DNA of 6,520 nucleotides. Origin: Cellvibrio sp. (lineage in GTDB: Bacteria > Pseudomonadota > Gammaproteobacteria > Pseudomonadales > Cellvibrionaceae). Made by a program: the position numbers and the translations under genes. Under the pieces are notes generated by a model, which was not told the origin of the DNA, ran no database searches, and saw nothing but the letters and a program-made list of their open reading frames with translations. Below, one piece after another: positions 1 through 5,579 of this stretch (its first letter is position 1; every line of letters starts with the position of its first letter). The DNA lies in assembly GCA_021323495.1 (NCBI GenBank), contig JAJQJO010000221.1, forward strand, positions 1 to 6,520, in the 5' to 3' direction.

Positions 1-1
1 C

Positions 2-136
2 AATTCGTTGCTGTTGGAATACACCCCTTTCGCCAATTTACAAATCCGCGGCGGCTTGCGCAACGGCGAGGATATACCCCAGCGCGAGGAAGGCAACTAC
101 CTGAATTTTTTTGCGCAATTGCATTTCTATTATTGA
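2..136 (+). CDS. C-terminal fragment of a probable outer-membrane beta-barrel protein
   Basis: An open frame enters from the left edge of the window and ends at TGA (134-136), giving 44 visible residues. The last stretch alternates hydrophobic and polar residues and ends in HFYY. A C-terminal aromatic residue on an amphipathic strand is the usual recognition signal for insertion of outer-membrane barrels by the BAM complex. The preceding part (EYTPFANLQIRGG) also looks like a barrel strand followed by a charged loop (NGEDIPQREEGN). The family cannot be named from so short a piece; a porin or another barrel protein is possible. It is convergent with the small minus-strand gene ending at 369. 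I am fairly confident it is a real coding end and less sure of the class. Confidence 0.6.
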   Translation, partial: NSLLLEYTPFANLQIRGGLRNGEDIPQREEGNYLNFFAQLHFYY

Positions 137-180
137 TTGATTATTTACTTTTTTGAAGTTTTGCAGGAAAAATCTGCCTG

Positions 181-300
181 TTTCTCGCTCCCGAGCTCCG
201 CTTGGGAATGCATATCCAGCCGGTTAAATTGGATCTACCATTTGCAATGCAGAGGTATGAAACGAAATTGTGCTCCCCTCGCTCCGTCTGGAGCGAGAAA
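181..300. repeat. REP-like palindromic element with 11-bp terminal inverted repeats
   Basis: TTTCTCGCTCC (181-191) is the exact reverse complement of GGAGCGAGAAA (290-300), so the two bound a 120-bp unit. Inside are three smaller hairpins: 189-207 (arms TCCCGAG and CTTGGGA, one G-T wobble, loop CTCCG), 214-234 (ATCCA and TGGAT), and 278-297 (perfect 8-bp CTCGCTCC and GGAGCGAG, loop GTCT). The GAGCTCCGCTTGGGAATGCA part resembles, from memory, the palindromic repeats of the type CCCACGCTCC...GGGAATGC that are scattered between genes in many gammaproteobacteria and moved by RAYT transposases. No transposase lies here. The element sits between two convergent genes, the usual location for such repeats. 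Confidence 0.6.
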
Positions 301-309
301 ACTTTTTTA
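278..309 (+). terminator. possible terminator hairpin between convergent genes
   Basis: A perfect 8-bp GC-rich stem (278-285 with 290-297, loop GTCT) is followed by AAAAC... and then a run of six T (304-309). The T run starts 6 nt after the stem, so it is not a canonical intrinsic terminator. Its place between the convergent genes ending at 136 and 369 makes a terminator role plausible. It overlaps the right end of the REP-like element. Confidence 0.3.
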
Positions 310-311
310 AA

Positions 312-330
312 TTCCAGGTTCCGTTTGGAA
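312..330. repeat. small degenerate hairpin beside the REP-like element
   Basis: TTCCA (312-316) pairs with TGGAA (326-330), and two G-T pairs extend the stem inward. The loop TTCCG resembles the CTCCG loop of the hairpin at 189-207. It may be a decayed further copy of the same palindromic unit. The rest of 137-368 shows no coding frame that I would support. Confidence 0.3.
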
Positions 331-368
331 GGAGGAAAAGTATTAAAGAATATATCGTCAACTTACCC

Positions 369-635
369 TTAATCAGCCAGCGTCGTTTTTTGAATACGTT
401 TCCGGTTGAGCAATAGGGCTACAGAAAATCGACCCGCAAATAGAATATTAATCCTGGCAAAATGCCCGAGTTTTAATATCACCCCCACAAACCCGGTAAC
501 GGCCAGCACTAATCCCACTACCATCAGACAGAGCGCTGTCAGCATTTGTTGCTGTGCGCTATCGCGCGCTGCATCGAGCTTATCTGTTGTTAAATTGGTG
601 ACAATACGTTGTATATCCAGATTATCCTTACCCAT
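369..635 (-). CDS. small hypothetical membrane protein (88 aa)
   Basis: I do not recognise this protein. From the ATG at 635 it has 88 residues: a polar, charged N-terminus (MGKDNLDIQRIVTNLTTDKL), one clear hydrophobic segment at about residues 31-54 (MLTALCLMVVGLVLAVTGFV onward), a second weaker one at about 58-75, and a basic tail (LLNRKRIQK). This fits a small inner-membrane protein with one or two passes. The start at 635 is chosen because GAGGAAAAGG lies just upstream as a good ribosome binding site. The frame stays open to a TTG at 725, but no ribosome site supports that longer 118-aa form. It lies 222 bp beyond the end of the barrel gene, so it probably has its own promoter. No terminator was seen after the barrel gene, so read-through is possible. 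Confidence 0.55.
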   Translation of the reverse strand: MGKDNLDIQRIVTNLTTDKLDAARDSAQQQMLTALCLMVVGLVLAVTGFVGVILKLGHFARINILFAGRFSVALLLNRKRIQKTTLAD

Positions 636-857
636 GACCTTTTCCTCGCAACTTAAAGCAGTGATTGCGAAATTCTCCTTCCCAAGAGAAATCCTATTAA
701 CATCGAAGTAAATGTACGCCTGCAACCAATAGCAAGTCTGTGAGAAATTACCCAGGGTTTCTGTAGGATTTTGTAACTCTTGTTAACAGAAAATAAACCT
801 AAACGACATCCAGTCTGATTGGAATATGAAAAGATAGCTGGAAATAATAAACGGGAA

Positions 858-2057
858 TTACAAGTTAAACGAATAATCCAGATATACCTTGCGTACCCTA
901 TCTGTATTACCCTCTGGTTCAAAATTGGCGAGGCGCAGTGAGATGCTATGTTTGCGCGCGGGTTTGTACACAAAATCCAGATCAAACTCACGACCGATAT
1001 TATTGCCGTCCAGATCATCTTTAAAAAAGTGGTACGACGTTTCTACCCGCAAGGGCGATGCGCGCCACAACAATCCCAGCGAAAAATTGCGCACTCCCGT
1101 ATTGGGAGTATTGCCGATCTCATCGGCCCAGCCTTCAAAATCGTGATTGGACCCTAAGGGTGTGACAAAGGCAGCGCCATCGTTTGCGCCGAGGATTTCG
1201 TAGCGGCTGCTGAGTTCCCAGGTATTGATACCGAAACCGAGATCCACCAGATAATAAGGTAAATTGTCGGCCGATAATTCAAAGCGGTTTTGTTGCGCCA
1301 GCTCGATTTGCACGCGATATTTTATTGCACTGGCTTTGTAGTTCAGGTTGTAACTGCCACCCACGGTATTGTTGGATACCGCCGGCATATCTTTATTATC
1401 GATACGATAACCATAGCCGACAACACGGGTGTAATCCCACTCGTTCCATTCGAGCCGGGTGAGATGGGTATGCTGTTTGTGATCCCCCAGAAATGCCGCA
1501 GGGCGCCATGCGTTGCCGTAATCGTGTGTGCGTCCCGAATTATTTTCGTCGGCGTCGTCACCATAGATACGGTTGGCATTGGCGACATAGCTGTAAGTGA
1601 AATTGGAATTACTGGCGAGTTTGAATTTACCCAGCAGCGCGTCAAAGGTCTGTTCGTTTTGCCAGAAACCGTTTCCGCCAACAAACCGTTGGTAGTCAAA
1701 ATTAATGCGTTGGCGGCCGAGATGGATAGTGGCGGCGTCCACATTCAGCGACACCAATGCCTGGTTGAATTCGGCACCCGGTGGATCAGGAATTAACGGC
1801 TCATCATTAAAATGTACACCGTCGCTGTGGTCGTCTTTAAGCCCGGTGCCTACGGCGTCCACTTCCAGCGTTGAGCTGAACATATCGCTCCATTCGGATT
1901 CGAGATTGGCGCGTATCAATAGCGATGCAGATTGTCCTGAATTGTCGGCATCGACCTGGGCATAACGCGCACGGCTGCCCCAATCGACGGTATGTTCGCC
2001 GAGCGCGGATACCCCGGGCGACAAGGCAAGTAATAACGCTGCTAAAAATATTTTCAC
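858..2057 (-). CDS. alginate-export-like outer-membrane beta-barrel protein
   Basis: From a GTG start at 2057 this gives 399 residues. The N-terminus (MKIFLAALLLALSPGVSA) is a typical Sec signal peptide, with cleavage expected near residue 18. The mature part is rich in alternating strands and Asp/Asn-rich loops (for example GDDADENN at about 166-173). At about 114-140 it carries the block GRQRIN...QRFVGGNGFWQNEQTFDA, which matches what I know of the alginate-export/AlgE-like porin family, predicted 16-18-stranded channels in the outer membrane. It ends in DYSFNL, so the strict terminal aromatic residue is lacking (Phe is third from the end). The frame is open to an ATG at 2099 (413 aa), but that start overlaps the upstream LRR gene by 26 bp and puts charged residues before the signal peptide. 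GGA nine bases before the GTG supports 2057. The gene begins 16 bp after the LRR gene, so it is last in that operon. The substrate is unknown; the family name does not prove alginate. Confidence 0.75.
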   Translation of the reverse strand: MKIFLAALLLALSPGVSALGEHTVDWGSRARYAQVDADNSGQSASLLIRANLESEWSDMFSSTLEVDAVGTGLKDDHSDGVHFNDEPLIPDPPGAEFNQALVSLNVDAATIHLGRQRINFDYQRFVGGNGFWQNEQTFDALLGKFKLASNSNFTYSYVANANRIYGDDADENNSGRTHDYGNAWRPAAFLGDHKQHTHLTRLEWNEWDYTRVVGYGYRIDNKDMPAVSNNTVGGSYNLNYKASAIKYRVQIELAQQNRFELSADNLPYYLVDLGFGINTWELSSRYEILGANDGAAFVTPLGSNHDFEGWADEIGNTPNTGVRNFSLGLLWRASPLRVETSYHFFKDDLDGNNIGREFDLDFVYKPARKHSISLRLANFEPEGNTDRVRKVYLDYSFNL

Positions 2058-2073
2058 TTGGTGCAATCCTTTT

Positions 2074-2712
2074 TTATTGCCAGTCTTCAGCATTGCCATC
2101 GTGTAAAAAAGTCACGCCATCGAGTTTATCCATTTCTTCGTAGAGTGGATCGGGCATCGGGTTTTGGCGCGCATCCATATAAGTCATGGCGGGCAGGTGA
2201 TAAATATCCACATGTTCCATAACATTATTGAACATATAGATTTTTTCCAGCGCGGGTAAATCCTTGTAGGTGAATTGCGCAATCTGGTTATCGTTAATTT
2301 TTAGCAGTTTTAGTGCGGGCAGTGCAGCCAGTTCCAGCGCCGTTAATTTGTTGCCAAAAATATATAACTCTTCCAACCCCGGTAATTCGCTGAAAGCTAC
2401 CTGGGCGATGTTATTTTTGGCGAGATTGATATGGCGCAGCTGCGCTAACTTCCCGATGCTCACCACACTGAGCTGGTTGTTGTAGAGCGATAATTTTTGT
2501 AGCTGCTGGAATTGTTCAATCCCGGCAACCGATGCGATATTTTTTGAATGGCATTCGATTGCAGTGATCTCGGCCAGGCTCTGCCAGTTTTTCTTGTGCG
2601 CCAATTCCATAACGCAGTGTTTGAAATTCGCATCTTGCAGGGGGATATCCAGCGCCTGGGTGAAGGCGCTGGAGAGGATCAGCATCAAACCGCAACTGAT
2701 TATTTTAGTCAT
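2074..2712 (-). CDS. secreted leucine-rich-repeat protein
   Basis: This is a 212-residue protein with a signal peptide (about residues 1-20, TKIISCGLMLILSSAFTQA) and an array of leucine-rich repeats. Six consecutive units start at residues 71, 92, 113, 134, 155 and 176, exactly 21 residues apart, with the pattern LxxLxLxxNxL (LQKLSLYNNQL, LRHINLAKNNI, LEELYIFGNKL and so on). A weaker unit precedes them at about 49-70. The segment at about 22-48 carries Cys33, and Cys54 follows; they could form a disulfide cap. No membrane anchor or lipobox is seen, although Cys7 lies inside the signal peptide. Such repeats form a curved solenoid used for protein binding; a periplasmic or surface role is inferred. 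It follows the anti-sigma gene by 34 bp and precedes the barrel gene by 16 bp, so it probably works with the barrel or with the signalling pair. The ribosome site upstream of the ATG at 2712 is weak. Confidence 0.8.
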   Translation of the reverse strand: MTKIISCGLMLILSSAFTQALDIPLQDANFKHCVMELAHKKNWQSLAEITAIECHSKNIASVAGIEQFQQLQKLSLYNNQLSVVSIGKLAQLRHINLAKNNIAQVAFSELPGLEELYIFGNKLTALELAALPALKLLKINDNQIAQFTYKDLPALEKIYMFNNVMEHVDIYHLPAMTYMDARQNPMPDPLYEEMDKLDGVTFLHDGNAEDWQ

Positions 2713-2746
2713 GGCATAGGTTCGCAGGTGAAATAGATGCGGCGCA

Positions 2747-3499
2747 TTATATGGCCTTCTTCACCTGGGCGAGGAGAACACAAACACCTTTTGCCAACAC
2801 CACTTCGCTTGGTTCATCCAGCGGCGAGCCGCCCACATCTTCTTCGGTCAGGATCAGGTGCGAAGCGTCTTTTATCAGCCGCCACTGCGGCACCGTCAGC
2901 GCCAATTGCTGCACGTCTGCCTGCGCAAACACACCGAGCGGGCGCACCTGTCCGTCGCGTTTGGAAATCGCCCAGAGTTGCAGGTTTTTATCCTCTGCAA
3001 TTTCCACCGCCTCCCATTTCAACCAGAGTTGCGCGCCGCCAGTGGCGGTAAGCACCGTTAGCTGTGGTGCGCCGGATCCATCGGTAAGTACCGCGACATA
3101 ATCGGCATTGGGTTGTTGCAGCGGGGCGCGTGCAACCAGCAGCCAGATACACACGGCGAGCAGCAGGCTCGCGCAGGCCGAAATCCCGGGCCAGAGCCAG
3201 GCAAAGCGCGGTTCCCGCACCGGGCGGGAAGAAGTTTGCTGTTGCAGGCGGGCTTCTATACCACGCCAGGTATCCGGATCGGGTTCGATGCCTTGTTGTT
3301 CATCGCTAAGGCGCATGAGCTGTTCTTCCCAAAAACTGACCTCGGCTTGTAACGCCGTATCCTTGTGCAACCGCTGTTGGAACTGGTCGCGCCCGGCGCC
3401 GCGCAGTACACCGGTGACATAGTCAAACGCGAGGTTTTTGCCCTCTACCAGTGACTCTGGTGTCTGGCTTCCAGACGGCCCTATTTGCTTTCCAGGCAT
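2747..3499 (-). CDS. RskA-type transmembrane anti-sigma factor
   Basis: The protein has 250 residues in three parts. Residues about 23-86 form the anti-sigma domain, with the family pattern: FDYVTGVLRGAGRDQFQQRL, then EVSFWEEQLMRL, then WRGIEARL. A single membrane helix follows at about 100-123 (WLWPGISACASLLLAVCIWL). The rest is a periplasmic RskA-like domain containing ADYVAVLTD, LWAISKRDGQVRPLG and LILTEEDVGGSP. The family binds its partner ECF sigma factor at the inner membrane and releases it on a signal, usually after proteolysis. The ATG at 3499 lies inside the end of the sigma gene (19-bp overlap), which suggests translational coupling and a balanced sigma/anti-sigma ratio. AAAGG and GAGG lie upstream. 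The tail after SEVVLAKG (CVLLAQVKKAI) is more hydrophobic and basic than I expect for the family. Cys109, Cys117 and Cys240 are present; a redox role cannot be claimed. Confidence 0.88.
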   Translation of the reverse strand: MPGKQIGPSGSQTPESLVEGKNLAFDYVTGVLRGAGRDQFQQRLHKDTALQAEVSFWEEQLMRLSDEQQGIEPDPDTWRGIEARLQQQTSSRPVREPRFAWLWPGISACASLLLAVCIWLLVARAPLQQPNADYVAVLTDGSGAPQLTVLTATGGAQLWLKWEAVEIAEDKNLQLWAISKRDGQVRPLGVFAQADVQQLALTVPQWRLIKDASHLILTEEDVGGSPLDEPSEVVLAKGVCVLLAQVKKAI

Positions 3500-4050
3500 A
3501 GCCTCAACCTTTCCGCGCCGCGATGCAGCCAGGATTTGACGGTGTTGGTGTTAGTGGCAAATTGCTGCGCGATTTCCTCGCGCGAATAGCCGTATAAATA
3601 CGCCAGCTCGATACTGCGTTTGATGTTGTCGCCGAGGGTGGTCAGGCATTGGTGCAGGTGAAACCTGAGCTGGCTGGCGCCGACACTGTGCTCGGGTTCA
3701 TCACCACCGGGCAGGTCATCCATCAGATCATTATGGGCGACAAATTTATCCTTGATACGCGTTTCTACGGCGAGCCGGTCCAGCGCCCGGTAGCGCGCAA
3801 TACTGGCCATCCAGGTCAGCGGCCGGGCGAGGTGAGGCCGATAACTGGCGGCGTTATTCCAAATCTGCAAAAACGCCTCCTGCAATACTTCATTGCTCAG
3901 CTCCCTGGATTTAAGGATGCGCCAGGCCAGGGCGTTCAAGTAGGGGCCGACCCGCTCAAACAGCGCTTTGAGCGCGGCCTGGTCGCGCAGGGCACAGCGG
4001 GCGATCAGATTGATCAACTCATCGTCCTGGTTATCAGTCGGTGCAGTCAT
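3481..4050 (-). CDS. ECF-family RNA polymerase sigma factor
   Basis: At 189 residues this is the usual size for an extracytoplasmic-function sigma factor. Region 2 spans about residues 25-95: ALFERVGPYLNALAWRIL, then SNEVLQEAFLQIW (the core-binding 2.1/2.2 area), then PLTWMASIARYRALDRL (the -10 recognising 2.3/2.4 area). Region 4 spans about 127-183 and ends in a helix-turn-helix (YSREEIAQQFATNTNTVKSW at about 155-174) that reads the -35 element. No N- or C-terminal extension is present. It directs polymerase to a small regulon and should be held inactive by the RskA-type protein encoded next, whose gene overlaps its end by 19 bp. Pairing with RskA suggests the SigK-like group of ECF factors. 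The AAGGA before the ATG at 4050 is 12 bases away, rather far, so initiation may be modest. It is the first gene of the minus-strand operon and is divergent from the glucanase genes. Confidence 0.92.
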   Translation of the reverse strand: MTAPTDNQDDELINLIARCALRDQAALKALFERVGPYLNALAWRILKSRELSNEVLQEAFLQIWNNAASYRPHLARPLTWMASIARYRALDRLAVETRIKDKFVAHNDLMDDLPGGDEPEHSVGASQLRFHLHQCLTTLGDNIKRSIELAYLYGYSREEIAQQFATNTNTVKSWLHRGAERLRLCLESK

Positions 4051-4134
4051 GTCGGGATTCGTTCCTTATTCGGTGTGTTTGATCCCATCTACGGCTTAAA
4101 CGCTAAAAAGTTGCAGTTGCCGTACCCAATTCAG

Positions 4135-4167
4135 GCACCATTTTGCGTTTAGTGCGCAAAATGGTGC
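4135..4167. promoter_or_regulatory. perfect 13-bp inverted repeat, candidate operator or leader hairpin
   Basis: GCACCATTTTGCG (4135-4147) is exactly reverse-complementary to CGCAAAATGGTGC (4155-4167), separated by the 7-nt TTTAGTG. Both flanking genes start away from it, so a terminator role for them is not expected, and no T run follows. It may be a binding site for a dimeric regulator, or an RNA hairpin in the 5' leader of the sigma gene if transcription starts beyond 4167. Confidence 0.5.
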
Positions 4168-4177
4168 GACCGGGTTT

Positions 4178-4188
4178 GGCAATTTGCC
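4178..4188. promoter_or_regulatory. short palindrome GGCAA-T-TTGCC
   Basis: GGCAA (4178-4182) and TTGCC (4184-4188) are perfect reverse complements around a single T. The site lies 107 bp before the glucanase start and 10 bp from the 13-bp inverted repeat. Short odd-length palindromes of this kind are common operators, but an 11-bp example can arise by chance. Confidence 0.25.
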
Positions 4189-4295
4189 GAGTATAAGCCC
4201 GTGGCAGCCTGTCGTCGCCACTGCAAAACCGTCTACTACAGACATACAGCGCGTTCAAACTATTACCTAATTAATAACGATAAAAGGTATTCGCT

Positions 4296-5483
4296 ATGTT
4301 CAAGCTCAATCGCTATACCGGCGTGCTCTTTGCGCTCGCCACCCTGATCGGTTTCACTGCCACCAGCCCCGCCGCCGCCAAACCTTATAAGGCAGCGGAA
4401 ATCTATTCGAAGCAAACCTATAAATACGGCCGCTATGAAATGCGCATGCGCGTCGCCAAGGGAAGCGGGGTGTTGTCCACTTTCTTCACTTACAAAAATG
4501 GCTCCGAGCAGGCAGGTGTATTTTGGGAGGAGATCGATATCGAGATCTTCGGCAAGAACAACGCCACCCAATGGCAGAGCAATGTGATTATCGGCACCAA
4601 CCGTCCCACCACCAAAACTGAAGGCCTGCACACCACGCCGTTTTCCATGGGCGATGGCTATCACACCTATGTGCTGGAATGGACACCTAACTACATCGCC
4701 TGGTATGTGGATGGGACCCAAACGCGCCGTATTAACGGCGGGCAATTTGTGACCAGCCTGACCAGCCCGCAAGACCTGCGGTTTAACCTGTGGGCAGCGA
4801 ATATCGCCGCGTGGGTCGGCCCCTGGAATGACAGCATCCTGCCGGTATATCAATTCGTAAACTATATCGAATACAAACCTTACGTCGCCGCGACCAATAG
4901 TTTCGGCACCGGCTGGCGTGATGACTTCAACAGTTTTGACACCAACCGCTGGAACAAAGCCAACTGGACTTTTGGCGAAAACCTTGCCGATTTCGACCCC
5001 AATAATGTAGTGGTGAAAAACGGCACTCTCGTCCTCGCACTGACGCGTGAAGGCCAAACCGGTTATACCGGCACTCCGCCAGCCGATGGTGGCAGTGGTG
5101 GCAGCAGCAGTAGCGCAGCCCCTACGTCTATAACTATTCAAGCCGAGAGTTTTAACGAAGTGGGTGGCAGCGTAACTGTCGCTGGCGGCACCGTGGGTTA
5201 TATCGATGCGGGTGAATGGTTCAAATACAACAACGTGAATATTCCACAAACCGGCACTTACAAAGTGGAATACCGTGTGGCCTCGGCGCTCACAACAGCC
5301 CAGTTCACCCTGGATCGCAACGGTGTAGGTTTGGGCACCATCAGCGTACCCAACACCGGCGGCTGGGGTAACTACCAGACGATCTCCCACAATATTTATC
5401 TGAACGCCGGTGTGCAGAGTTTGGCGATCTATGCCAACAGCGGCGGCTTTAATATTGATTGGATCAAGCTGACAAAAATCTAG
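4296..5483 (+). CDS. secreted circularly permuted GH16 beta-glucanase (lichenase type) with CBM6
   Basis: The protein has 395 residues. The signal peptide ends near Ala28 (SPAAA, then KPYKAAE). The GH16 catalytic domain covers about 29-258 and has the lichenase motif WEEIDIE at 77-83: Glu79 as nucleophile, Asp81 as helper and Glu83 as acid/base, by analogy with the family. There is no inserted residue of the laminarinase (ExDxxE) type. The domain is permuted: the strands that start an ordinary lichenase (FNSFDTNRWNKANWTFGENL through LVLALT) come last, at about 211-250. This matches the Fibrobacter succinogenes 1,3-1,4-beta-glucanase as I remember it. A short Gly/Ser linker (about 261-277) leads to a CBM6 (about 278-395: QAESFNE, GYIDAGEWFKY, NTGGWGNYQT, FNIDWIKL), which should bind beta-glucan or a similar chain. 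The likely role is extracellular cleavage of mixed-linkage 1,3-1,4-beta-glucan; activity on other glucans is possible. AAAAGG eight bases before the ATG is a good ribosome site. Confidence 0.9.
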   Translation: MFKLNRYTGVLFALATLIGFTATSPAAAKPYKAAEIYSKQTYKYGRYEMRMRVAKGSGVLSTFFTYKNGSEQAGVFWEEIDIEIFGKNNATQWQSNVIIGTNRPTTKTEGLHTTPFSMGDGYHTYVLEWTPNYIAWYVDGTQTRRINGGQFVTSLTSPQDLRFNLWAANIAAWVGPWNDSILPVYQFVNYIEYKPYVAATNSFGTGWRDDFNSFDTNRWNKANWTFGENLADFDPNNVVVKNGTLVLALTREGQTGYTGTPPADGGSGGSSSSAAPTSITIQAESFNEVGGSVTVAGGTVGYIDAGEWFKYNNVNIPQTGTYKVEYRVASALTTAQFTLDRNGVGLGTISVPNTGGWGNYQTISHNIYLNAGVQSLAIYANSGGFNIDWIKLTKI

Positions 5484-5500
5484 CTACATTTTTTGCTTTT

Positions 5501-5540
5501 GGGGGTTGGAGGCATCCTGTCTCCGCCCCCGTTTTTATTT
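5501..5540 (+). terminator. intrinsic terminator after the first glucanase gene
   Basis: GGGGG-TT-GGAG (5501-5511) pairs with CTCC-G-CCCCC (5521-5530) around a 9-nt loop. GTTTTTATTTT follows directly. The stem is strong, with one small internal mismatch. It lies 17 bp after the TAG at 5481-5483 and 39 bp before the next start, so the second glucanase gene probably has separate or attenuated transcription. Confidence 0.85.
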
Positions 5541-5579
5541 TGTAGTGTTATTTTTCCAAACGGTTATGAGGTAAATATT

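Larger units (their letters stand above)
4051..4295. promoter_or_regulatory. divergent control region between sigma operon and glucanase genes
   Basis: This 245-bp gap holds the starts of transcription for both directions. It contains the perfect 13-bp inverted repeat at 4135-4167, the short palindrome at 4178-4188, and a weak 5-bp repeat (GTGGC 4201-4205 with GCCAC 4217-4221). An A/T-rich stretch (about 4254-4285) lies just before the glucanase ribosome site. I could not fix a -35/-10 pair with confidence on either strand. Confidence 0.6.

Noticed and set aside
653..690. AAGGAG on the minus strand at about 678-683 as a ribosome site for a longer form of the small membrane protein
   Set aside because: No ATG, GTG or TTG lies at a proper distance behind it, whereas the ATG at 635 has its own good site.
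653..1018. 121-codon minus-strand frame overlapping the end of the barrel gene
   Set aside because: It overlaps the last 160 bp of a well-supported gene out of frame and has no signal peptide, domain or ribosome site to support it.
1290..1796. 168-codon plus-strand and 133-codon minus-strand frames within the barrel gene
   Set aside because: Both overlap the barrel gene in other frames and show no family features of their own.
2301..2500. DNA tandem repeat in the LRR gene
   Set aside because: The periodicity is in the protein (21 residues); the DNA units are diverged and are not recent repeats.
3649..4152. 167-codon plus-strand open frame opposite the sigma gene
   Set aside because: It is antisense to a convincing ECF sigma factor and shows no domain or ribosome site that I would trust.
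4231..4257. Possible ECF-like promoter on the minus strand (TGAAC and TAGAC separated by 17 bp) for sigma autoregulation
   Set aside because: The -10 part does not match an ECF motif that I can name with confidence, and the ends of transcription are unknown.
4263..5390. 375-codon open frame on the minus strand opposite the first glucanase
   Set aside because: It is wholly antisense to a clear GH16-CBM6 gene, has no recognisable domain, and its Gly/Val/Ala-rich composition is what the complementary strand of such a gene produces.
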